Assembly: GCA_947593895.1 (NCBI GenBank)
Contig: CANQDY010000074.1
Span: 1 to 5,937 of the forward strand
DNA from: an uncultured Bacilli bacterium
GTDB taxonomy: Bacteria; Bacillota_I; Bacilli_A; RFN20; CAG-449
Direction of reading: 5' to 3'
DNA: 5,937 nucleotides
Each line of letters starts with the position of its first letter. The first letter of the stretch is position 1. A program made the position numbers and the translations under genes. Below are positions 1 through 5,791 of the stretch, one piece after another. Below the pieces are notes generated by a model, which did not search any database, was not told where the DNA came from, and saw nothing but the letters and a program-made list of their open reading frames with translations.

Positions 1-2
1 GC

Positions 3-68
3 ATGTCGGACGGCGCGAAACATATGCAACAAGTGAAAAACTTAAAGGTGTGGAAAGCGAGTTATTAG
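3..68 (+). CDS. Possible 3' end of a convergent gene, product unknown (partial)
   Basis: The first ~60 bases are clearly richer in GC than the rest of the window. In the frame starting at base 3 they read as 21 sense codons ending ...KNLKVWKASY, then TAG at 66-68. That stop overlaps the stop of the minus-strand gene at 65-67, a typical tail-to-tail arrangement. An in-frame ATG stands at 3-5, but the gene could equally begin left of the window. A second plus frame (starting at base 2) is also open here, so the assignment is weak. I do not recognise the peptide and assign no function. The stretch could also be non-coding sequence or a contig-edge artefact. Confidence 0.25.
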   Translation: MSDGAKHMQQVKNLKVWKASY

Positions 69-1081
69 TCTTCAGGTGTTTTATATCTTGCAAAATCAAT
101 TTTAGTATGTAATGTACTACCTGAAATATCATTCAAACAATCAACATCTTGACCTTCTAACCAAACACAAACAGTAACTTTGTTATATCCTTTTTCTAGA
201 TGAACTAAATAATTTCCATCATAATCACCTTCATCTGGATTTTTATCAACAGGTACTGACAATTCACTTTTTGTATGGGTTGTAACTGTTTTTAACTTTG
301 ATTCATCTGCTTCAGAAATTTTGAATTCTCCTGCACCGCAAACACCTTTATATGTTTCTTTTGTTTCAGTTAAAATGCCAGAGGCTGAGATATGTTCAGT
401 TTCATGTGGTTCCCAAATAACCATATTAGTTCCATTAAATAAACCTTGAACTTGTTGTTTTTCCCCAGATTCTTTATTTTCTTCTGAACTACCTTGATCA
501 ATAAATCCTACACGAACAGCTTTTTCTGTATCAGTGTCTTTTCTCTGATCAAGTATTTCTGGGTGACCTTCAGAATCGGATGGAACCATATCATAAGATT
601 CAACTGATGAATTTGCACCTAAAAATAAATAAGTATCTCTATCAACTTTAAAGTAGATATCAAAAATTACATAATCAATATCTGCATCTCGTTCTCTTGC
701 TGTTGGTTGAGCTTCAGTAACTAAAGTATCACCATCAGTTCCAAGTCTTGCTGAATAAAAAGTTGGAATACCTTTAGTAACTTCATTAACTGTAGAAACT
801 TCCGAAACTTCTTTTGTTGGAGTAACTTTAAATGCTCCATTTTTATTATCATTTTCTGATAAACTTAATGCACTTTTCCAAGTTCCATCTTTACCAGTCC
901 ACGATGCTAAAATACCATCTGCTGTTTTGACTTTTAAATCAATGTCTGAAACTTCTGCGTTATCTCCAGATGAGAACCACGCATAGGTTACGCCTGTGAT
1001 TGATACAATTCCAGTTAATAACATAGCAAATACTGGAATAATCGCAAGCTTTTTACTTTTTGAATTTTTTTTGTTTTTCAT
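65..1081 (-). CDS. Secreted surface protein with SipW-type signal peptide and C-terminal WLEG motif
   Basis: The protein has 338 residues. The N-terminus is basic (MKNKKNSKSKK), followed by a hydrophobic segment (about 12-34) ending in TYAWFSSG. That is the hallmark of exported Firmicute proteins whose leader is cut by a SipW-like peptidase, as in the TasA/camelysin group, with cleavage probably after TYA. The mature part is acidic and shows FDIYFKV (140-146), VRVGFI (189-194), IWEPHETEH (222-230) and a C-terminal VWLEGQDVDC (306-315) followed by DISG. I recall these features from uncharacterised clostridial surface proteins. The role is probably extracellular, possibly matrix or fibre material; this is inferred from the leader type, not shown. 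It is the last gene of a three-gene operon, 58 bases after its upstream neighbour with no terminator between them. A good Shine-Dalgarno site 7 bases before the ATG supports the start. No SipW peptidase gene is visible in the window. The export class is fairly certain and the function unknown. Confidence 0.85.
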   Translation of the reverse strand: MKNKKNSKSKKLAIIPVFAMLLTGIVSITGVTYAWFSSGDNAEVSDIDLKVKTADGILASWTGKDGTWKSALSLSENDNKNGAFKVTPTKEVSEVSTVNEVTKGIPTFYSARLGTDGDTLVTEAQPTARERDADIDYVIFDIYFKVDRDTYLFLGANSSVESYDMVPSDSEGHPEILDQRKDTDTEKAVRVGFIDQGSSEENKESGEKQQVQGLFNGTNMVIWEPHETEHISASGILTETKETYKGVCGAGEFKISEADESKLKTVTTHTKSELSVPVDKNPDEGDYDGNYLVHLEKGYNKVTVCVWLEGQDVDCLNDISGSTLHTKIDFARYKTPED

Positions 1082-1088
1082 AATTTTT

Positions 1089-1097
1089 TCTCCTTTT
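1089..1097 (-). promoter_or_regulatory. Ribosome binding site of the SipW-type secreted protein gene
   Basis: Read on the minus strand, AAAAGGAGA lies 7 bases before the ATG at 1081. The 58-base gap (1082-1139) holds no terminator hairpin and no convincing -35/-10 pair. The gene is therefore probably translated from the operon message using this strong site of its own, unlike the coupled gene upstream. Confidence 0.7.
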
Positions 1098-1139
1098 CCT
1101 TTTTAAATCCTGTAGTTTTTCTTTGTTATTTACACATAA

Positions 1140-1916
1140 TCAGTTTTGAGGAGTTGATGGCTCTTTTTGATCGTCAATGATAGAAAATTCTAATACGAAT
1201 TTAACTCCACCACCAAGAATGTTGTCGTTACATTCTGGATCAAATCCCTCTAACCAAATTACTATTGTGTATTTTATTAATGATTCTGGTACAAACTCAT
1301 TTATTGTCTCTTCATATACCTGAGTGTCAGATTTAAAATTTAATACCTGTTGGGGTACTTCCTCTCTTGCTCCATCACTGGTACGAGGTTTTGCATAGAT
1401 GTTTGTAACATCATCTTTAATAACCATAATTCTTGTAGCCTCGACTGCGTTCATCGTATTCGCGGTTACTCTTAATTCGCTATATACATTAACAATTTCT
1501 GTTCCTGTATTAATTAAATAAAATGTATATGCGAAGTAGTTGCTCCCGTTATGGGAACCATCAATTTGATCTAAATCGTCTGGTAACCAATCATAAGTGA
1601 TATTGTCACAATAATCGATTCCTTTGGCATTTAGATAAACTTTCTTTTTCTCTAAATCTCTTGTTTCCGATAATGAAATTCTTGTATCTCTTTGATTAAT
1701 TAATACTGATAAACCACCTTTAGAATTAAGTAATGAACTAACTCCAAATGAAGTAAGAAGTAACAAGAAGATAACCGATAGTATTATAGTTATTGACCGA
1801 ATTAATATTTTACGATGATAAACTTTTCTAGCCTGACTATTAACTATTGCTTTATCAACAATGTTTTTTTCTTTTGAACTTAATTTTTTATTTAGTTTTA
1901 AATTTTTCTTTCTCAT
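1140..1916 (-). CDS. Membrane-anchored surface protein with C-terminal WLEG motif, paralogous to the SipW-type protein's C-terminus
   Basis: The protein has 258 residues. A basic, probably cytoplasmic segment (1-40) precedes one strong membrane helix (about 40-61, rich in I/L/V). The rest is predicted to be extracellular. The helix is not followed by a TYA-type cleavage motif, so the protein is likely to stay anchored as a type II membrane protein. The ectodomain contains DGSHNGSNYFAYTFYLINTG (119-138), ATRIMVI (160-166), YAKPR (174-178) and KYTIVIWLEGFDPEC (215-229), then NILGGG. I recall this arrangement from uncharacterised Firmicute proteins. WLEGFDPEC matches WLEGQDVDC in the downstream protein, so the two share a C-terminal module. 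The start overlaps the stop of the upstream HD-GYP/EAL gene as ATGA, and only a weak GAAGAAG precedes it, so translation is probably coupled. A role as membrane anchor or assembly partner for the secreted protein is inference. Confidence 0.8.
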   Translation of the reverse strand: MRKKNLKLNKKLSSKEKNIVDKAIVNSQARKVYHRKILIRSITIILSVIFLLLLTSFGVSSLLNSKGGLSVLINQRDTRISLSETRDLEKKKVYLNAKGIDYCDNITYDWLPDDLDQIDGSHNGSNYFAYTFYLINTGTEIVNVYSELRVTANTMNAVEATRIMVIKDDVTNIYAKPRTSDGAREEVPQQVLNFKSDTQVYEETINEFVPESLIKYTIVIWLEGFDPECNDNILGGGVKFVLEFSIIDDQKEPSTPQN

Positions 1917-3322
1917 AATTCTTCTTCAGTTTTATCTGATTCATCAAGATAGTTTACTAATTTGGAATCACGCATTGGTAAACTATATTTTTCACCTTGA
2001 ACATAGTTGCAACCAAATGATTTAACTAGATTCTCTTGTTCATCATTGTCAATTCCTTGACAAATAACTTCAAGTTTCAAATTTCTTACGGTTTGAATCA
2101 TACCTTTCACAATTTCAATATTTTTTGTATTTCGGTCAAGATCTTTAGTATAACGTTCGCTGATTTTTACTCCATCAAATGGTAAATCAGATAATAGATC
2201 AAATGATGCAAATTGTTCTCCAAATTCATCAAGAATGATTTTGAATCCCATTTCTCTTAGTTCCATTAAGGTATTGTTAATTGCTTCTGTTTTTTCAAGT
2301 TCATCCCTTTGAGTAATTTCAAAAGTTATTTTTTGAGGAGATACTTGATATTTATTAATTACATCAGACACGGCCTTTATGAAATTATCCCGATATAATT
2401 GTCTGGCATTCATATGAAGAGTAATTCGATTAAAATTTACATTTCTATTTTCTAATTTAATAATTGTTTGACATACTTTACCTAATGTTAAATAGAATAA
2501 TTCGTAAATCTGATTACTCTTTTCAGATATTGGAATAAATAATCCTGGTTTCATTAATCCAAAATAAGGGTCATTAATTCGCATTCTTGATTCAAAGTTA
2601 ATTTCTTCTTTATTATATAAATTATAAATTGGTTCATATAACATGATAATTCCATAGGGATTACTTCTTATACGATTTTTTTCTGTTACTGCGATTCGAT
2701 TAACATATTCTTCAAGAACTTCTTCATCTTTAATAAATAAATTAGAAATCTTTGGATCAAGTGTAATACCAATTTCTTTTTTAAATTTTTCTAGTCCTTC
2801 TTTAAATTTAATCTCACCAGTATTACCGACAAAAACAAAATTATCAAACTTATCAATGATGCTACAAACTCTACCTGCAAGTGATATTTGTGTTTCATTA
2901 AATCTTCCCGGATAACCTTTTCCATTCATTGCTTCATGGTGTTGACTGATACATTGATATAAATAAGTTTCAAACGAATCTTTACTATATTTAAGAATAT
3001 CATTTGGAAGTAACCTTTTTATAATTTCAATTCCTTTTTCAACATGAGTGAAATAAATGTTTTGACTCTCTTTAGTTTTGCAATATTTAAATTGAATATA
3101 ATCTTTTAAGATTTCGCTTTTCCCAATGTCGTGATAATAAATTGCATTTAACATATTTCGCTTATTAAAGACTATATTAATAAAGTCATCATCATTCAAC
3201 ATTCTGTGAAGTAAAAATTCTCCAAAATCTCTGCATCTTTTCATATGTTGCTTAATTGGGGAAGGTAAATTTTTTGTAATTGTTTCAATAGAATTTTTCT
3301 TAATTCCTTTTAACCCTGCCAT
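1913..3322 (-). CDS. HD-GYP domain fused to a degenerate EAL domain; cyclic-di-GMP signalling protein
   Basis: The protein has 469 residues and no signal peptide or membrane helix, so it is probably cytoplasmic. The HD-GYP domain (about 15-200) keeps a first histidine H26, H64-D65 with K68 (HDIGK), H93, HHEAMNGKGYP (128-138) and D157 in SIIDKFD. These are the metal and signature residues, so this half looks able to hydrolyse cyclic-di-GMP. The EAL-like domain (about 222-460) has E244 (ESR instead of EAL), N305, E335 (EIT), D365-E366 (DEFG instead of DDFG), K386 and Q442 in QGEKYSLP. However, the catalytic glutamate of the AEGVE motif is Q422 (CQGID), and ID normally following K is IS. This half is probably inactive and may serve as a ligand sensor. 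The gene opens the three-gene operon, lies just downstream of the 11-base repeat promoter, and overlaps the next gene by four bases. A perfect Shine-Dalgarno sequence fixes the start. Domain identity is firm; the activity split is inferred. Confidence 0.92.
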   Translation of the reverse strand: MAGLKGIKKNSIETITKNLPSPIKQHMKRCRDFGEFLLHRMLNDDDFINIVFNKRNMLNAIYYHDIGKSEILKDYIQFKYCKTKESQNIYFTHVEKGIEIIKRLLPNDILKYSKDSFETYLYQCISQHHEAMNGKGYPGRFNETQISLAGRVCSIIDKFDNFVFVGNTGEIKFKEGLEKFKKEIGITLDPKISNLFIKDEEVLEEYVNRIAVTEKNRIRSNPYGIIMLYEPIYNLYNKEEINFESRMRINDPYFGLMKPGLFIPISEKSNQIYELFYLTLGKVCQTIIKLENRNVNFNRITLHMNARQLYRDNFIKAVSDVINKYQVSPQKITFEITQRDELEKTEAINNTLMELREMGFKIILDEFGEQFASFDLLSDLPFDGVKISERYTKDLDRNTKNIEIVKGMIQTVRNLKLEVICQGIDNDEQENLVKSFGCNYVQGEKYSLPMRDSKLVNYLDESDKTEEEL

Positions 3323-3330
3323 CTGACTAT

Positions 3331-3339
3331 AACCTCCTT
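3331..3339 (-). promoter_or_regulatory. Strong Shine-Dalgarno site of the HD-GYP/EAL gene
   Basis: Minus-strand AAAGGAGGTT covers the full anti-Shine-Dalgarno complement and ends about 8-9 bases before the ATG at 3322. It decides the start codon and predicts efficient translation of the first gene in the operon. Confidence 0.85.
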
Positions 3340-3381
3340 TCTGAATTACTAAAAATGCAATATCTGCCTATTCTGCAGACA

Positions 3382-3390
3382 ATGATACCA
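3382..3390 (-). promoter_or_regulatory. Extended -10 promoter element of the HD-GYP/EAL operon
   Basis: On the minus strand, TGGTATCAT fits an extended -10 (TGnTATnAT). No good TTGACA-like -35 lies 16-18 bases upstream; the place is taken by the proximal members of the GTTGC repeat array. The last heptamer ends 9 bases before the TATCAT hexamer. A weak -35 replaced by activator sites is what an activator-dependent promoter looks like. Transcription would start near 3375, giving a 5' leader of roughly 50 bases. Confidence 0.55.
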
Positions 3391-3396
3391 TAAGGT

Positions 3397-3436
3397 ATGC
3401 AACACAAACGCAACTTAAGTGCAACACAAGTGCAAC
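3397..3436 (-). repeat. Four tandem GTTGCRY heptamers with exact 11-base period; likely activator operator
   Basis: Read in the direction of transcription, the heptamers are GTTGCAC (3436-3430), GTTGCAC (3425-3419), GTTGCGT (3414-3408) and GTTGCAT (3403-3397). They are separated by four-base spacers TTGT, TTAA and TTGT. Five bases (GTTGC) are invariant and the spacers also begin with TT. Heptamers on an 11-base period, stopping about 8 bases before the -10, are the known site layout of SARP-type activators. PhoB/OmpR-type winged-helix proteins also use 11-base direct repeats. The partial regulator at 5792-5937 has a SAPR-type C-terminus and is the obvious candidate binder. That pairing is inference; the repeat itself is read directly. 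Confidence 0.8.
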
Positions 3437-3551
3437 AATCGACAATTTTTTTAAAAATCTTCTATTGAAACTATTTTTATCATTGAAAAAATATAAGAAA
3501 TTACATTTTATTATTTGTCTTGCTAACTAGATATCATTTCTTCAATTTGAG
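3437..3551. other. AT-rich spacer without a gene
   Basis: This is very AT-rich sequence upstream of the repeat array. I see no reading frame longer than about ten codons on either strand and no RNA gene. The A/T runs at about 3445-3458, next to the distal heptamer, could help polymerase or activator binding, but nothing specific supports this. Confidence 0.5.
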
Positions 3552-3578
3552 ATAATAAAAACAAGGTGCTGTCCTTGT
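3552..3578 (-). terminator. Intrinsic terminator with no intact upstream gene
   Basis: On the minus strand, ACAAGG, a six-base loop ACAGCA and CCTTGT form a perfect six-pair stem, followed directly by TTTTATTATC. This is a compact Rho-independent terminator for minus-strand transcripts. It lies more than 230 bases beyond the terminator of the kinase gene and about 165 bases before the next promoter. It therefore either serves as a backup stop that insulates the operon or ends a short transcript or decayed gene in 3579-3808. In the plus direction the T-run is displaced by several bases, so termination there would be weaker. Confidence 0.6.
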
Positions 3579-3626
3579 CCTTAGTATTTTTTATCACTTT
3601 TAATCAAGAGAATTATAATTAGCAAT

Positions 3627-3644
3627 ATAACTATCAATAGTTAT
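3627..3644. promoter_or_regulatory. Perfect 18-base dyad, operator-like
   Basis: ATAACTAT, a two-base centre CA and ATAGTTAT form a perfect eight-base inverted repeat. This is the size of a site for a dimeric repressor. A plus-strand TTATCA (3591-3596), 17-base spacer and TATAAT (3614-3619) lie just to the left, which would put the dyad at about +1 of a plus-strand transcript. No plus-strand reading frame with an ATG follows, however. On the minus strand, TTGATA in the dyad and TATAAT at 3617-3612 are only 14 bases apart, too close for a normal promoter. In such AT-rich DNA chance occurrence is possible. Confidence 0.3.
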
Positions 3645-3676
3645 TAGAAAACTAGAAGAATAAGTAGTAAACTTAT

Positions 3677-3769
3677 TTAATAAATAAATTTAAGATTGGT
3701 AAAAGAAGATTTTCTAATAAAAGAAATAGTTTCAGGAATATAAATTTCTTCAACTAAAGTAGCTCTACA
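3677..3769 (-). pseudogene. Possible relic of a BspA-type leucine-rich-repeat gene
   Basis: One minus-strand frame, ending with TAA at 3677-3679, encodes LVEEIYIPETISFIRKSSF and then TNLKFIY (about 30 codons). This follows the spacing of a BspA-type (LRR_5) repeat: L..I.IP..v..I...aF..L..I. The frame stays open to the left edge of the kinase terminator but has no ATG and no ribosome binding site; only weak GTG codons are available. It lies between two minus-strand terminators, as the last remnant of a deleted gene would. The match rests on a single repeat read by eye, so it may be chance. Confidence 0.22.
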
Positions 3770-3808
3770 AAAATAAAACACTACCGGTTGCACTAGGCAG
3801 AATAATTT

Positions 3809-3862
3809 AAAAAAAAAGATGCTTTTCCAGTAAAAAATATTTTTACAAAAGGAAATTGCACC
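3809..3862 (-). terminator. Intrinsic terminator of the two-component operon
   Basis: Just after the kinase stop codon (3891), the minus strand carries a long imperfect hairpin. An inner perfect stem GTAAAAA/TTTTTAC with a three-base loop (centred near 3838) sits under an outer stem TTTCC/GGAAA and a basal TGC/GCA. A TCTTTTTTTTT tract (3819-3809) follows. The U-tract on the minus side only fixes the direction. It should end the response regulator-kinase message. Confidence 0.75.
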
Positions 3863-3890
3863 CTAAAAAAACGAAAATTTGTTTCTAAAA

Positions 3891-5783
3891 TTACTTTTTT
3901 TCTTGAATCCGTGGAATTTTAATTTTAACCTTTGTTCCTTTTCCAATTTTACTTTCAAAAATAATTTCACCATTTGATAATATTTTTAATCTTTGAGTAA
4001 TATTATGCAAACCAATTGAATTACTCTTATAGTGATTTAAGATTCCTTTGACATCAAACCCTACTCCAGTATCTTCAATTGTGATATAAACATAATTATC
4101 ATCATCGTTTGTCGATAAAAATAATTTACCACCATCTGCTTTTTTTGTAATGCCATGCTTAATTGCGTTTTCAACAAGTGGTTGAACTGATAATGGTGGA
4201 ACCATAAAATCAATTACTTTTATATTATAGATAACCATTAGTTTTTTACCAAAACGTAATTGCTCAATTTTAACATAGTTTTTAATATGATTTAATTCTT
4301 CTTCAAAAGGAATAACCTCCTTTTTTTCTAATGAATTCATATTAGCTCTAAGATACTTTGAGAATGCGATAATTGCATCTTCTGCTCTTTTAGGATCACT
4401 TCTACATAAATAAACGATTGTATTTAATGTATTATATAAGAAGTGTGGTCGAATTTGACTTAATAATATCGATGCGTTTGATTGATTTATTTGATCTTTT
4501 AAATCATTAATCTCCTTTTGATATTCATATAACTTTTGCTTTCGATAATCATAATAAATAATATAAGATGAAATAAATAATAAAGATAATATAATTACAG
4601 AGAAAAAGAAATAATTTATTTCATAACGATTTGTTAAATTAAAGAATATAATTGGCAATACCCAAGTACTTATCCATAAGGCATTAAGACTAAAACTAAG
4701 ATAACTACTGTATTTCCCATTTTTTTTACAATAAATAAACGATAAAATAATTATATATACAGGAGATATAAGTGATAAAATCATTAATAATTTTGCACTT
4801 ACATCAAAATAATTTGTAAACATCAAATGAATTGAACTAATAATTGCAAGTAATGTTATTATTGGTGGAAAAATTAAATATTTTTTCTTTAAGAATTTTG
4901 ATTTATGTAATTCATCAAATACTATAAATGATAGAATCAAAAATAATATTTGGAATAAAACATACAAGATAAAATAGGAAAACTCATAGTTAAACCCTTT
5001 TATGTGATTTAATAATTCAACACCAGGTTGATGAAACAAAAAAATCGCAAATACATTAAAAAATAAAGCAATAATATGCGGTTTAGGTGATGAATTCTTA
5101 TCTATGATATAATTTATTAATACGCCTAATGAAGTCGCTATAAATAAGCCAAAAATAATTGAAACAGCAATTACATAAATACTGATTTGATGGTTGATAT
5201 CTGAATAATTTGATAATACCGGAATTACTTGTAATCCTCGAGTATATTTACAAGATATTTCAATAACTAATACCGTTTTTTCAGTGTCAAGATTCGTTAA
5301 TATACCAATTTTATTGCAAATACTATTTTTTGATATACTATCATTTTTGGAAAGAATTCCACTTTCAATACACTTTATTCCATTGACAAAAATACGATAT
5401 GAACATCGACTATTATTCAGATAAAGTGTAGTTAATGAACTGGTTTCAAAGTTTTTTAATGTAATTTGATAACTTGCATAATGAACATTTTGTTCGGTTG
5501 ATTTAGAAGGGTTAACATAAGTAAAATCATCTAATTCACTTTCTTTATCTGTGATAATCCATTTATTTGGATAATATTTCCAGTCACCATCTAAATAAAT
5601 ATTACCTTTAGTAATATCTTTTTTTTCAAAATCTACTTCTGCATTAGCAATTTGAATTTTCTGTACATTGTTTTTAGTAACAACATTTATTATAGATGGA
5701 GTAATACACGCCGCAATAACCAAAAAGATGTTTATTATTGAAAGTATAATTAAAATGATTTTTCGTTGATTTTTCTTTTTCAT
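3891..5783 (-). CDS. Sensor histidine kinase, 7TM-type sensor with LytS/YesM-like kinase core
   Basis: The protein has 630 residues. One N-terminal membrane helix (about 8-28) leads to an extracytoplasmic domain (about 38-198). This contains GNIYLDGDWKYYP and a beta-rich stretch with LYLNNSRCSYRIFVNG, resembling the jelly-roll sensors found on 7TMR-DISM proteins. Seven further helices follow (about 202-226, 236-254, 267-289, 302-322, 331-351, 361-382, 389-411). A linker predicted to be coiled (411-440) joins the His_kinase domain, with LSQIRPHFLYN carrying the phospho-acceptor H447. The ATP-binding domain shows N539 in VENAIKHG, DTGVGF (571-576), SIGLHN (589-594) and GKGT (614-617). All the kinase motifs are intact, so it should autophosphorylate and serve the response regulator encoded just upstream (8-base gap). 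A short AGAGG, 4 bases before the ATG and overlapping the regulator's stop, is the ribosome site and suggests coupled expression. The ligand is unknown; a carbohydrate or other extracellular compound would fit the sensor fold but is inference. Confidence 0.93.
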   Translation of the reverse strand: MKKKNQRKIILIILSIINIFLVIAACITPSIINVVTKNNVQKIQIANAEVDFEKKDITKGNIYLDGDWKYYPNKWIITDKESELDDFTYVNPSKSTEQNVHYASYQITLKNFETSSLTTLYLNNSRCSYRIFVNGIKCIESGILSKNDSISKNSICNKIGILTNLDTEKTVLVIEISCKYTRGLQVIPVLSNYSDINHQISIYVIAVSIIFGLFIATSLGVLINYIIDKNSSPKPHIIALFFNVFAIFLFHQPGVELLNHIKGFNYEFSYFILYVLFQILFLILSFIVFDELHKSKFLKKKYLIFPPIITLLAIISSIHLMFTNYFDVSAKLLMILSLISPVYIIILSFIYCKKNGKYSSYLSFSLNALWISTWVLPIIFFNLTNRYEINYFFFSVIILSLLFISSYIIYYDYRKQKLYEYQKEINDLKDQINQSNASILLSQIRPHFLYNTLNTIVYLCRSDPKRAEDAIIAFSKYLRANMNSLEKKEVIPFEEELNHIKNYVKIEQLRFGKKLMVIYNIKVIDFMVPPLSVQPLVENAIKHGITKKADGGKLFLSTNDDDNYVYITIEDTGVGFDVKGILNHYKSNSIGLHNITQRLKILSNGEIIFESKIGKGTKVKIKIPRIQEKK

Positions 5784-5791
5784 AAAACCTC

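Noticed and set aside
1082..1139. Internal promoter before the SipW-type protein gene
   Set aside because: No convincing -35/-10 pair at proper spacing was found. Only a ribosome binding site is supported.
2006..2013. GTTGCAAC palindrome resembling the heptamer
   Set aside because: It lies inside the coding sequence of the EAL-like domain and has no repeat partners.
3363..3379. TCTGC/GCAGA inverted repeat next to the predicted transcription start
   Set aside because: It has five base pairs, a seven-base loop and no U-tract. It is too weak to call an attenuator or operator.
3323..3381. Possible cyclic-di-GMP riboswitch in the leader of the HD-GYP/EAL gene
   Set aside because: The predicted leader is only about 50 bases, too short for the known aptamers, and shows none of their conserved blocks.
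3397..3436. CRISPR-like array
   Set aside because: The units are 7 bases with 4-base near-constant spacers, which is an operator layout and not CRISPR repeats with unique spacers.
3437..3560. Tiny ATG frames on the minus strand (up to about ten codons)
   Set aside because: They are too short, lack ribosome sites and are expected by chance in AT-rich DNA.
3787..3793. A lone GTTGCAC heptamer on the plus strand
   Set aside because: It has no partner at 11-base spacing on either side and points the opposite way to the array, so it is probably chance.
65..5783. Mollicute genetic code (TGA as Trp)
   Set aside because: TGA ends two genes at plausible places, including the ATGA overlap, and the proteins read normally under the standard bacterial code.
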